From positions 1-18,800 of the forward strand of contig CAZAQS010000077.1 in the NCBI GenBank assembly GCA_964486825.1: 18,800 bases of DNA, given 5' to 3'. The notes below the pieces were generated by a model that saw only the letters and a list, made by a program, of their open reading frames with translations, was not told the origin of the DNA and did not search any database. Every line of letters begins with the position of its first letter. Position 1 is the stretch's first letter. A program made the position numbers and the translations under genes. Positions 7,588 through 14,232 of the stretch are shown in pieces. Origin of the DNA: CAZAQS01 sp964486825. Lineage in GTDB: Bacteria; Chloroflexota; Anaerolineae; Anaerolineales; UBA4823.

Positions 7588-8316
7588 TTACTGTTCCTTC
7601 GGCGACAGATCTGCAATCGCTTTGCGAACACTTTCGATATGCTTCACCATGGCTTGCTCGGCTGCAGGCGCATCGCGTTGCGTGATAGCATTCGTAATAT
7701 TCCTGTGATCACCATACGATTTTTCAGCCCGGTCAGGAAGTAGCATCAACGACCGGCGAGGATTGACCATCGCCTCGATCATGATATCAACCAGCTCGAG
7801 TAGGACAGGTATACCACTCGCTTTTGCTATCGAAAGATGGAAGCTCCTATCGAGGTGGACCAGGGTGTCTAACTCTCTCTGTTTCAGGCTCTCTTCCATG
7901 CGATCCATGAGCTGGTTTATCTCGTCGATCTGCTCGGGAGTTGCCCTTTGCGCAGCTAATTTGACGGCCCGGCTTTCAAGAGCTTCGCGCACTTCCAGGA
8001 TGTCCATCACCTCGGTTGCATGCTCTTGAAACCATCTTCGAACGCTTTCCTCCCGTTCGATTGTGGTAGGGTCGCCGATTACAAAAGCTCCTTTTCCCGA
8101 TCTCACCTCGATAATGCCTTTAAACTCGAGTATCCTCAATGCTTCGCGTACAGACGCTCGCGCTACCTGGAATTGATTCACCAGCTCGCGTTCGCCGGGT
8201 AACTGGTCCCCAACTTGTAGCTTCCCATCTTCAATTAGGGAAATGATCTGTTCCACCACGCTGTCGGAAACACGGACTTTTTTAATTCTTTGAAGTAAGT
8301 GGTTGAATTCTGTCAT
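7588..8316 (-). CDS. GntR-family transcriptional regulator, FadR subfamily (FCD domain)
   Basis: 242-residue DNA-binding regulator. The winged helix-turn-helix spans roughly residues 12-80, with the family signature LPGERELVNQF (39-49), 'VARASVREALRILE' (51-64) and the wing 'RSGKGAFV' (72-79). The ligand-binding FCD domain follows (about 100-235), with the metal/ligand quartet D156, H160, H204 and H226 all present. Such proteins usually repress catabolic genes and release DNA when a small carboxylate binds. Four TGGT-N3-ACCA sites of the FadR/LldR style lie at promoters of the surrounding cluster, making this the likely regulator of all of them (inference). No Shine-Dalgarno sequence precedes the ATG and no operator copy lies in its own upstream region. 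A possible minus-strand promoter (TTGCAG-17 bp-TATAAT, -10 at 8440-8445) overlaps the end of the M24 gene; otherwise it is read through from 10691. Confidence 0.92.
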   Translation of the reverse strand: MTEFNHLLQRIKKVRVSDSVVEQIISLIEDGKLQVGDQLPGERELVNQFQVARASVREALRILEFKGIIEVRSGKGAFVIGDPTTIEREESVRRWFQEHATEVMDILEVREALESRAVKLAAQRATPEQIDEINQLMDRMEESLKQRELDTLVHLDRSFHLSIAKASGIPVLLELVDIMIEAMVNPRRSLMLLPDRAEKSYGDHRNITNAITQRDAPAAEQAMVKHIESVRKAIADLSPKEQ

Positions 8317-8457
8317 ATATTGTTGGCTGACTGCCCTGGTAAGATCATATTGTGTTGATGGAGTCAGGAATATACTTTAAATCCTTGCTCGCGGTGCAAC
8401 GATATCCAGGTGAATTTCGGTTTTATAAGGTTCTTGATCATTATAGCCCGAACTGCA

Positions 8458-9090
8458 TTAGGCTGCAATTACTTGTAGCTCTCGGGTTGTATTGTTCAAT
8501 CGCCGGCCCCCGGTATCCGTTACCGCGACGATATCTTCTATCCGTATTCCGAACTCTCCCTTGATATAGATACCAGGTTCGATGCTGAAAACCATACCTG
8601 GCGCGAGGCTGGTGTCTTCGCCTTTGACGATGAAAGGCAACTCGTGTATATCCAGGCCTATTCCATGTCCTGTCCGGTGCAAAAAATACTCTCCATAACC
8701 GGCCTTCCTGATATGATCGCGGGCCACTCTATCGATATACTCAGCTGTTACGCCCGGTTTTACCGCCTCAAAGGCTTTATCATTCGCCTCCTTGACGGTG
8801 TTATAGGCGTGTAAAAATTTCTCAGATGGCTCCCCGATGTGGATCGTGCGCGTCATGTCTGACCAATATCCGTTTACCATACCTCCAAAATCGATGATGA
8901 TTGGGTCTCCATTACCAATTACCCGCGCGCTCACGTGATGGTGGGGAGAAGCAGCATTGGGTCCCACTGCTACGATTGCTCCTCCAGCCGCATCATGCCC
9001 CATCTGCGGAAGCAATTCCATAATTTGGGCTTTCATTTGTACTTCGGTTTTTCCTACCAGGGGAGATTCCAGGAGGGCGTCGAAAACCAT
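8458..9090 (-). CDS. M24 creatinase/Xaa-Pro peptidase-fold hydrolase, catalytic part (gene interrupted by scaffold gap)
   Basis: Catalytic domain of an M24 hydrolase whose N-terminal half is at 9113-9619. From MVFDALL onward it aligns without gaps to the intact M24 protein at 16632-17729. All metal ligands are present: the two Asp of IDFGG and YWSDMTRT, the His of RTGHGIG, and the Glu residues of SIEPGIY and RIEDIV. The VGPNAASPHH substrate-side motif is also shared. The visible reading frame continues into the N run at 9092-9101, upstream of which the frame differs. The stop is at 8458-8460. It lies between a NicX-like gene (upstream) and the GntR regulator (downstream) in one direction. If the gap is an assembly artefact, the gene would encode a full-length enzyme like its paralogue. 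Function as for other M24 proteins here: probable cleavage of a C-N bond in a small amino compound. Confidence 0.8.
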   Translation of the reverse strand: MVFDALLESPLVGKTEVQMKAQIMELLPQMGHDAAGGAIVAVGPNAASPHHHVSARVIGNGDPIIIDFGGMVNGYWSDMTRTIHIGEPSEKFLHAYNTVKEANDKAFEAVKPGVTAEYIDRVARDHIRKAGYGEYFLHRTGHGIGLDIHELPFIVKGEDTSLAPGMVFSIEPGIYIKGEFGIRIEDIVAVTDTGGRRLNNTTRELQVIAA

Positions 9091-9091
9091 G

Positions 9092-9101
9092 NNNNNNNNN
9101 N
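9092..9101. other. Assembly gap (10 N)
   Basis: Ten N bases inside an M24 gene, a conventional scaffold-gap placeholder whose true size is unknown. Comparison with the paralogue at 16632 indicates that only about two residues should lie between the conserved AAEI (ending at 9131) and MVFDALL (from 9090), yet 40 positions (30 bases plus 10 N) are present. The excess of about 34 is one more than a multiple of three, matching the frame change. Confidence 0.95.
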
Positions 9102-9112
9102 TGCGGTTGCGG

Positions 9113-9619
9113 TCAGTGGTATCTTTGTTGAATTTCGGCAGCCTTGCCAGCCCGAGACAAATTTTCCAATTCAAATTTCTCCTTACGCATCCTCATGGGA
9201 TCAATGATCGGATTTCCAGGAATGAAGACTGCCTGAGGAGCAGCTTTTTGTAATTTGAAAAGGAAGTGCACGAATAACTTTCCACCAACAGCCAGGCGCA
9301 GGTTTCTTCCACGATCTGGAAGAAGTGAAACGAACAGGGCAGTTGGATCTTCATCTTCCTCCCAGGTTGCCAGCTCGAAGAAGGATGCCAGGGGATCAGC
9401 AAGTGCCCTTTCAAATCCGGGGAGTACCAGGCGTCCGGGACCCCTTCTAGGTAACAGGAAAAGCGTTAATCGCTCGGACTGGGGTCTATTTAATCCGATC
9501 AGGTACAAAAGGTCAGATGAAGGCCCTACCAATATATAATCAACTTCAGCAACCTCCATATATTCCTGAAGACGGCGGCAACGATCCATATAATCAGGAG
9601 CAGATTTCATTGTTGGCAT
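9113..9619 (-). CDS. M24 creatinase-fold hydrolase, N-terminal part (frame broken next to scaffold gap)
   Basis: Creatinase-type N-terminal domain belonging to the catalytic part at 8458-9090. Motifs such as LLYLIG, 'PQSERLTLFLLP' and 'ENLSRAGKAAEI' closely match the intact M24 paralogue at 16632-17729 (LKYLIG, 'RQSERLTLLLLP', 'EALSKAAEM'). The frame leaves the family alignment after AAEI and meets a TGA at 9113-9115, 11 bases before the N run. The start ATG at 9619 has AGGAGGT 3 to 4 nt upstream; an ATG three codons later is an alternative. It begins 40 bp after the stop of the NicX-like gene at 9660, so the two form an operon. The premature stop is most simply a contig-end error, but a real disruption cannot be excluded. 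Confidence 0.78.
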   Translation of the reverse strand: MPTMKSAPDYMDRCRRLQEYMEVAEVDYILVGPSSDLLYLIGLNRPQSERLTLFLLPRRGPGRLVLPGFERALADPLASFFELATWEEDEDPTALFVSLLPDRGRNLRLAVGGKLFVHFLFKLQKAAPQAVFIPGNPIIDPMRMRKEKFELENLSRAGKAAEIQQRYH

Positions 9620-9659
9620 GCTACCTCCTTATATCGATAGCCCTCATCTGACCATAGTA

Positions 9660-10691
9660 TCAAGCAGTTACCTTCTGGCTGGTAGTCGTTTCTCCTTTAT
9701 ATTTCAATTCATCGATTACGAATTCTCCCTCTTCCATGATATGAATATCGTCTACCCAATAGCTGTTGTTTCGGCAGGGGAAGTCAATATGGGATGGGCA
9801 TAGGGTTTGGGCGCCAGGGAAAATTCCTACGTTGGATCCAAAGGCAATTTGCATGTTGCCATAGAAACACTCATTGTCTTGCCCTGGGATTAACCAATTG
9901 GCGCGTTTCTCGCAGCCCCAGCCGATATGGGCTATGTGGTAGGATTCCTCGCTGTTCCAACGGGCAAACCAAAGCCTCAACAGATCCGCTTCCAACCCGC
10001 CTTTGAAGGATGTGATTCCACCATCCCTTATTTCCATGTAGACCGGCTCTCGCACATATTGGTTGATCACCAGCATATAATCTCCTGGTGATAAGACGAG
10101 CAAACCTTCCCCTTTATACTCTTCGGGGGCGCAGTTTACCATGCCGCTAGGCCAGATATCCCAACGCCCTGGAATATCGGATACACTGTAAATTCCCAGG
10201 GGTTCACGGCCTTCTTTGTAAAAGGTTAAATCGGTCCCTCCCGGGGAAGTAATGCGCATAGTTTTGGCATTTCTCATCAATTCCTGACCCTTTACGACAC
10301 GCTCACGGAGTTCCTGGGTTGGGTATAATCGTCGCATCGTTTCTTCTGGAACTCCCACGCGCATCAAACGCGTTCCAGAGTCCATGGCTTCTCTCATAAT
10401 CCTCCCGTAGGCGTGTGGCCCAGAAGAATTATCAATGACGATGTCCGCCCGTTTCCAGGCATCCACGACCGCTTTTTCTGGAGCTCCATTTGGGTGAGTA
10501 ATTTGAAATACATCCGCTCCCAGCTGTATGGCCGCTCCCATGAACGCGGCCGCGTAATGGGGATAACTGCCCGGGTCGGTATGGATCAAAACGTGCTCAC
10601 CTTCCTTTACCTTGCACAACTCGAGATGCTTCCGGAACATGTCTACAAGCTGGCCTGTTGCTGCATAGTCAAGAGGCAACTTTACAACCAT
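9660..10691 (-). CDS. NicX-like (2,5-dihydroxypyridine 5,6-dioxygenase/M29-fold) protein, paralogue A
   Basis: 343-residue member of the group joining M29 aminopeptidases and the mononuclear-iron ring-cleaving dioxygenase NicX. The iron triad of NicX (His, then His-x-Asp) is visible as H255 (AHIGWG), H301 and D303 (HIDFPCRN). At the positions where M29 aminopeptidases have metal-binding glutamates, this protein has Met (WPSGMVN, 180-186) and Trp (HIGWG), so dinuclear peptidase chemistry is unlikely (inference from remembered family motifs). The GTDLTF block (152-157) is shared with both branches. AGGAGG precedes the ATG at 10691. Its own promoter carries operator copy 3, and an M24 gene follows after 40 bp. 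Likely cytosolic oxygenase or hydrolase on a small N-containing substrate. Nicotinate itself is doubtful because no NicD, NicE or NicF homologue is nearby. Databases may label it leucyl aminopeptidase. Confidence 0.8.
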   Translation of the reverse strand: MVVKLPLDYAATGQLVDMFRKHLELCKVKEGEHVLIHTDPGSYPHYAAAFMGAAIQLGADVFQITHPNGAPEKAVVDAWKRADIVIDNSSGPHAYGRIMREAMDSGTRLMRVGVPEETMRRLYPTQELRERVVKGQELMRNAKTMRITSPGGTDLTFYKEGREPLGIYSVSDIPGRWDIWPSGMVNCAPEEYKGEGLLVLSPGDYMLVINQYVREPVYMEIRDGGITSFKGGLEADLLRLWFARWNSEESYHIAHIGWGCEKRANWLIPGQDNECFYGNMQIAFGSNVGIFPGAQTLCPSHIDFPCRNNSYWVDDIHIMEEGEFVIDELKYKGETTTSQKVTA

Positions 10692-10731
10692 TATATTCCT
10701 CCTTTCACCCTTTTGAAGTATTAACTGAGTA

Positions 10732-10744
10732 CTGGTCTAACCAG
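10732..10744. promoter_or_regulatory. GntR/FadR-type operator, copy 3 (CTGGTCTAACCAG)
   Basis: The best copy: the palindrome extends to TACTGGT-CTA-ACCAGTA (10730-10746), 7-bp arms with a 3-bp centre. On the minus strand it is preceded by ATAGTATA, as in copies 1 and 2 on the plus strand. It lies downstream of the predicted start of NicX-like gene A. Confidence 0.88.
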
Positions 10745-10761
10745 TATACTATGATAAAAAG

Positions 10762-10791
10762 ATAGTACCATAGAAAAGTATCTACTGTCAA
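10762..10791 (-). promoter_or_regulatory. Promoter of the NicX-like A / M24 / GntR transcript
   Basis: On the minus strand TTGACA (10791-10786), an 18-bp spacer, then TACTAT (10767-10762): a perfect -35 with a four-of-six -10. The start would be near 10755, placing operator copy 3 at about +11 to +23. TATCAT at 10756-10751 is an alternative -10 but is too far from this -35. Confidence 0.5.
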
Positions 10792-10826
10792 GCGTGATTT
10801 GCGACGACGCCTTCATTAAATACAAA

Positions 10827-11858
10827 CTAACGCAGGTCTTCGTGTACGAATGCTCCCTCTTCTGTGATGAGTTTTTTATCCAGGACGATGCTGCAATTCA
10901 GGCAGTTGAAATCCATATGGGCAGGCGTATCGTTTTTACCGCCTCCGATGTACCAGGATGTGTCTCGACCAAAAGCAATTTGGAATACTCCATTTACCGA
11001 CTCAACATCTCCTATGCCTCCTGGCCTCTTGTACCCGAGCCTGTTCCATTCTGCTCTTGGGTCACAACCCCATCCAATATGATAAATATAATAAGCCCTT
11101 TCATCTTTCCAGCCTTCGAACCAGCTTCGCAAGAGTTGCGCGTCTAAGCCACCATTGATGCTGGTGATGATTCCCTCTTCCACGATTACTTCGATCGGGG
11201 TATTTACATAGCGCTGCAAACCGAGCAAAACATCTCCTACATCAATGATGATTGCACCATTGGTCCTGTCGCGATTGGCCCCTCCAACAACAACCCCAAC
11301 AGACCAATGAGCCCAAACACCACTTTGCTCTGCTGCACCCCATAAGCCGAAAGCCTTACGGTTTTTTATATTGACCACCATATCGGTTCCGGCTGGAGAA
11401 GTGACATGCATTTCAGCCGCTCGCTCCACTAACGATTCGGAGACTTTGACCCTTTCTCGAACGTTTTCATCCGGGGGCAATCGAAACAATACATCTTCTG
11501 GCTCTGTTATCCTCAAGACTCGCACGCCTGCTGCTAATGCGCTGACTCGCAGAGGCCTGTATATGCTGGTGGCGATCGATTCCAGATCAATGACGATATT
11601 TACTTTATGCCAGATATCCCATACAGGTCCTTCCAAGATGTCAGCCTGGTTATTAGGAATGGTTATTTGGAAGACATTTGCCCCTAGATCCAGGCCCGCG
11701 GAAACAAATGCCGCCGCGTAATGTGGCGGGGTCTGGTGATCGCGGTAAATCATCAAATCTTCACCTGCTTTCACCTGGCACGCCTCCAGGCCTTTTTTGA
11801 ATAAGGGGATCAAATCGACGGTGGAACTCGCATCAGCACGATATTCCCACATTACCAT
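10827..11858 (-). CDS. NicX-like (2,5-dihydroxypyridine 5,6-dioxygenase/M29-fold) protein, paralogue B
   Basis: Second NicX-like protein, 343 residues from the ATG at 11858. I chose this start because GGAGG lies 5 nt upstream; a TTG at 11873 would put that site inside the gene. The predicted iron ligands are H260 (YHIGWG), H314 and D316 (HMDFNCLN). It departs from paralogues A and C at several shared positions: WSVGVVVGG where they have WPSGMV, and NCLNCS where they have PCRNNS. It has therefore diverged, perhaps to another substrate. It is transcribed leftward from the intergenic region shared with paralogue C, under operator copy 4. A separate promoter follows it (10762-10791), so it may be monocistronic. 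Same uncertainty as paralogue A: ring-opening dioxygenase-like site, unknown substrate; the M29 aminopeptidase label is possible but less likely. Confidence 0.8.
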   Translation of the reverse strand: MVMWEYRADASSTVDLIPLFKKGLEACQVKAGEDLMIYRDHQTPPHYAAAFVSAGLDLGANVFQITIPNNQADILEGPVWDIWHKVNIVIDLESIATSIYRPLRVSALAAGVRVLRITEPEDVLFRLPPDENVRERVKVSESLVERAAEMHVTSPAGTDMVVNIKNRKAFGLWGAAEQSGVWAHWSVGVVVGGANRDRTNGAIIIDVGDVLLGLQRYVNTPIEVIVEEGIITSINGGLDAQLLRSWFEGWKDERAYYIYHIGWGCDPRAEWNRLGYKRPGGIGDVESVNGVFQIAFGRDTSWYIGGGKNDTPAHMDFNCLNCSIVLDKKLITEEGAFVHEDLR

Positions 11859-11913
11859 ATCAGCCTCCGGCAAATTCTTTTACGGAAGTATATATTTGAC
11901 CAGGGTTAATAGC

Positions 11914-11942
11914 TTGCGAATCAGTGTCAATGGTGTTATGAT
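11914..11942 (+). promoter_or_regulatory. Promoter of the rightward NicX-like C operon
   Basis: TTGCGA (11914-11919), a 17-bp spacer, then TATGAT (11937-11942): four of six at -35 and five of six at -10. Transcription should begin near 11949, with operator copy 4 at about +5 to +17, the same geometry as at the MLE-LLM promoter. Confidence 0.6.
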
Positions 11943-11952
11943 TGATGTATTA

Positions 11953-11965
11953 CTGGTTAGACCAT
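11953..11965. promoter_or_regulatory. GntR/FadR-type operator, copy 4 (reverse orientation)
   Basis: Reads CTGGTTAGACCAT on the plus strand, that is ATGGTCTAACCAG on the minus strand. The inner TGGT-CTA-ACCA core is identical to copies 1 and 3; one outer base differs. It lies between divergent NicX-like genes B and C and can serve both promoters. Confidence 0.8.
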
Positions 11966-11991
11966 TATACCTATTATATCAGAAATTACAA
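11964..11991 (-). promoter_or_regulatory. Possible promoter of NicX-like gene B
   Basis: On the minus strand TTGTAA (11991-11986), 16 bp, then TATAAT (11969-11964). The -10 overlaps operator copy 4, so a repressor would cover it. A second TATAAT (11978-11973) is a rival -10 without a good -35. Confidence 0.4.
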
Positions 11992-12011
11992 ATCATGAGG
12001 AGTCACCCAAA

Positions 12012-13034
12012 ATGAAAAAGTTTCCCCTCAGCTACAGTGCCTCTACCGAACTGGTCCCCCTTTTCAAAAAATCATTACAGCTCTCCAATCTTAAGCCGGA
12101 TGAAACATTACTTATATACTCTGATACCCATACCAGCCCACATTATCCCGCTGCTGCCTTAGGCGCTGCCTTAGAATTAGGAGCTGAAGCCTTCCAGGTG
12201 ATTGTCCCAACCACGGTGCCTGAAAATGATACTGGCGTTCTTTCCAAAATTTGGGCCAGCGTTGATATGGTTTTAGACCTGGTCAGCACGGTCGCCCATG
12301 CCTATTCATTACTAAATGCAGCCGCATTAGAAAATGGAGGCCGGGTATTACGTTGTGGTCAACCAGAAGATGTTTTGATACGTCTTTCCCCCGATGAAAA
12401 GATCCGTAAACGAGCTAAAGCAGGCGCAGAGTATCTCGAACGGGCAACAAATATGCGGGTGACTTCGGAGGCTGGAACAGATCTGACAGTAAATGTGAAG
12501 GATCGAGTAGTTTTGGCATTATATAGCCTGGCTGATGAACCCGGGAGATGGGATAACTGGCCTAGCGGAATGGTTTCAGCCGGCCCAGACGAGACAAGCG
12601 CCAATGGGAGCTTAGTATTGGACGTGAATGATGTCATTTTACGCTTGGGCCGCTACGTAACTTCTCCGGTGAAGATGACTCTGCAGGATGGAAAGATTAC
12701 CCAGATCGATGGCGGTTTGGATGCCAGGTTGCTCGAGGATTGGTTTAGCTCATTTGGGGAAGAAGATGCTTATCGCATTGCCCATATAGGGTGGGGTTGT
12801 GAGCACCGGGCAGACTGGAATCGGATGGGCGCTTATCTTTTGGAAGGCGCAGTACAAGACCAGGAGGCCTTTTATGGAAATATGCAGATCGCATTCGGCG
12901 CCAATACAGCGATTTTCCAGGGCACAAACCGCACACGCGCCCATATGGATTTTCCATGCCGGAATAATAGTATCTGGCTCGATGATACGCTCATATTAGA
13001 CAAAGGCAAATTTACCATAGAGGAGATGAAATGA
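12012..13034 (+). CDS. NicX-like (2,5-dihydroxypyridine 5,6-dioxygenase/M29-fold) protein, paralogue C
   Basis: Third NicX-like protein, 340 residues. The iron triad is H258 (AHIGWG), H311 and D313 (HMDFPCRN). The M29 glutamate positions are Met (WPSGMVS, 183-189) and Trp, as in paralogue A, which it resembles over the whole length (SPHYPAA, GTDLTV, 'FYGNMQIAFG'). GAGGAG lies 9 to 12 nt before the ATG. It opens a five-gene rightward operon and its TGA overlaps the next ATG (ATGA), a strong sign of coupled translation with the class V aminotransferase. Expression should respond to operator copy 4. The product is probably a cytosolic non-haem iron enzyme acting on a small nitrogen compound whose product feeds the aminotransferase (inference). 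The HIGWG and HxD motifs are the main support; the exact reaction is unknown. Confidence 0.82.
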   Translation: MKKFPLSYSASTELVPLFKKSLQLSNLKPDETLLIYSDTHTSPHYPAAALGAALELGAEAFQVIVPTTVPENDTGVLSKIWASVDMVLDLVSTVAHAYSLLNAAALENGGRVLRCGQPEDVLIRLSPDEKIRKRAKAGAEYLERATNMRVTSEAGTDLTVNVKDRVVLALYSLADEPGRWDNWPSGMVSAGPDETSANGSLVLDVNDVILRLGRYVTSPVKMTLQDGKITQIDGGLDARLLEDWFSSFGEEDAYRIAHIGWGCEHRADWNRMGAYLLEGAVQDQEAFYGNMQIAFGANTAIFQGTNRTRAHMDFPCRNNSIWLDDTLILDKGKFTIEEMK

Positions 13035-14218
13035 TGGCAGAGTTGATAAAGTACCAACGCCTCAACCCTCCTGAGAGGACTCTCCTGAGCCCGGATTTAA
13101 GTAATCCATCTCCTAGGGCGCGCCAAGGCCTTATCGCGATATTAGAGGGCGCAAATGATCCAAGTTTTCTAAAAGTTATGGATGAAGCAATTTCGCTGCT
13201 TCGGTATGCGTGGGGTACTTCAAATTCAGACACCTATCTGATCCCGGGTTCAGAAGAGACAGCCCTGGAGGCAGCCTTTTTTAACTTCCTGGAGCCAGGC
13301 GATAGGGTAATCGTTGCAATTAGCGGTTATTTTGGGGAACGAATGGCAAAAACAGCAGAAAGAATTGGCGCACAGGTTGTACGGGTGGAATCGACCCCCG
13401 GAGATGCGGTTTCTTTCGACGCCCTTCAACAGGAAATTCTAAAACAGCCTACCAAAATGTTGTCAGTTCTTCATGGGGATGGTTCCACAGGTGTCCAGCA
13501 GCCTCTTGGTCAGCTATCACCCCTGGCTAGGGAACATGATTGCCTCTTGATGGTAGACGCCCGATGGACATTAGGAGCTCTAGATATCAACGTGGATGAG
13601 CTAGGCATTGATGTTTGCGTCGCCGGAAGTCAGAAAGGGATAAGCGCTTACCCAGGATTAGGATTAATTACATCGAATCAAAGAGCTGCCGAAGTATACA
13701 ACCGGCGCCGGACGACTGTCCCGAGTTGGAGCTTAGATTTATCCCACCTGAGAAATTTCAAGACGGATGAAAGACCAATTCAGACGGTACCTGCCCCGAT
13801 TGTCTATGCTTTGACCGAAATGTTGCAATTGTCATATGAACAGAAGATGGAGTACCGTGTTCAGAGGCATATCAACCGTCGCGATGCCCTGGTGCTGGGC
13901 CTGGAGACTTTGGGCTTGCAGATCTACGCCAATAAAGATGCACGCCTGCCAACTGTAACTGCGGTAAAGGTTCCGGATGGAATAGACCAAGATCGAGTTC
14001 GAGACAAACTCAGGACGCCATATCGTATAGATATAGGAGGTGGTCTAGGGGGATTAAGTGGGAAATTATGGAGAGTCGGGGTAATGAGCCACTCAGCCCA
14101 ACCTACCTACTTGCTAAGCTTTATTACCCTTTTAGAGACAATTTTAGCCGAAGAGGGGTATGTTGTTCCCAACCCTGGCCAGGCGGGAAGGTCGCTTTTG
14201 AGCCACCTCGATCCATAA
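13031..14218 (+). CDS. Class V (alanine/serine-glyoxylate type) PLP-dependent aminotransferase
   Basis: PLP enzyme of the alanine-glyoxylate/serine-glyoxylate aminotransferase group, 395 residues, fold type I. Family features: 'LLSPDLSNPSPRARQGL' near 18-34 (compare L.PGPxxPSPRV), the cofactor loop PGSEETALEA (72-81), HGDGSTGVQQPLG (148-160), D176 (VDARWTLG) for the pyridine nitrogen, and the Schiff-base lysine K202 in GSQKGISAYPGLG (199-211). An Arg in WRVGVMSHSA near the end fits the carboxylate-binding arginine. The loop that is usually HxETSTG reads HGDGSTG, so the preferred amino donor may differ. The start overlaps the NicX-like C stop; GAGGAG is 5 nt upstream, and an ATG three bases later is equally possible. 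Relatives include ureidoglycine-glyoxylate aminotransferase and AEP transaminase; the substrate cannot be fixed from sequence. Confidence 0.88.
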   Translation: MMAELIKYQRLNPPERTLLSPDLSNPSPRARQGLIAILEGANDPSFLKVMDEAISLLRYAWGTSNSDTYLIPGSEETALEAAFFNFLEPGDRVIVAISGYFGERMAKTAERIGAQVVRVESTPGDAVSFDALQQEILKQPTKMLSVLHGDGSTGVQQPLGQLSPLAREHDCLLMVDARWTLGALDINVDELGIDVCVAGSQKGISAYPGLGLITSNQRAAEVYNRRRTTVPSWSLDLSHLRNFKTDERPIQTVPAPIVYALTEMLQLSYEQKMEYRVQRHINRRDALVLGLETLGLQIYANKDARLPTVTAVKVPDGIDQDRVRDKLRTPYRIDIGGGLGGLSGKLWRVGVMSHSAQPTYLLSFITLLETILAEEGYVVPNPGQAGRSLLSHLDP

Positions 14219-14232
14219 ATGCCGGGCCAGTC

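Noticed and set aside
9644..9660. Possible fifth operator, ATACTATGGTCAGATGA on the minus strand, before the interrupted M24 gene
   Set aside because: Only the TGGT half matches; the second arm is ATGA, not ACCA, and the site lies within an operon between close genes.
9660..13034. Annotating the three NicX-like proteins as leucyl aminopeptidases (M29)
   Set aside because: The glutamate positions expected for the two-metal peptidase site appear to be Met, Val or Trp, while the His and His-x-Asp of NicX are present.
14068..14232. Upstream extension of the MATE reading frame
   Set aside because: It overlaps the aminotransferase C-terminus, and the MATE family N-terminus begins at the ATG at 14233; the added residues look like out-of-frame translation.
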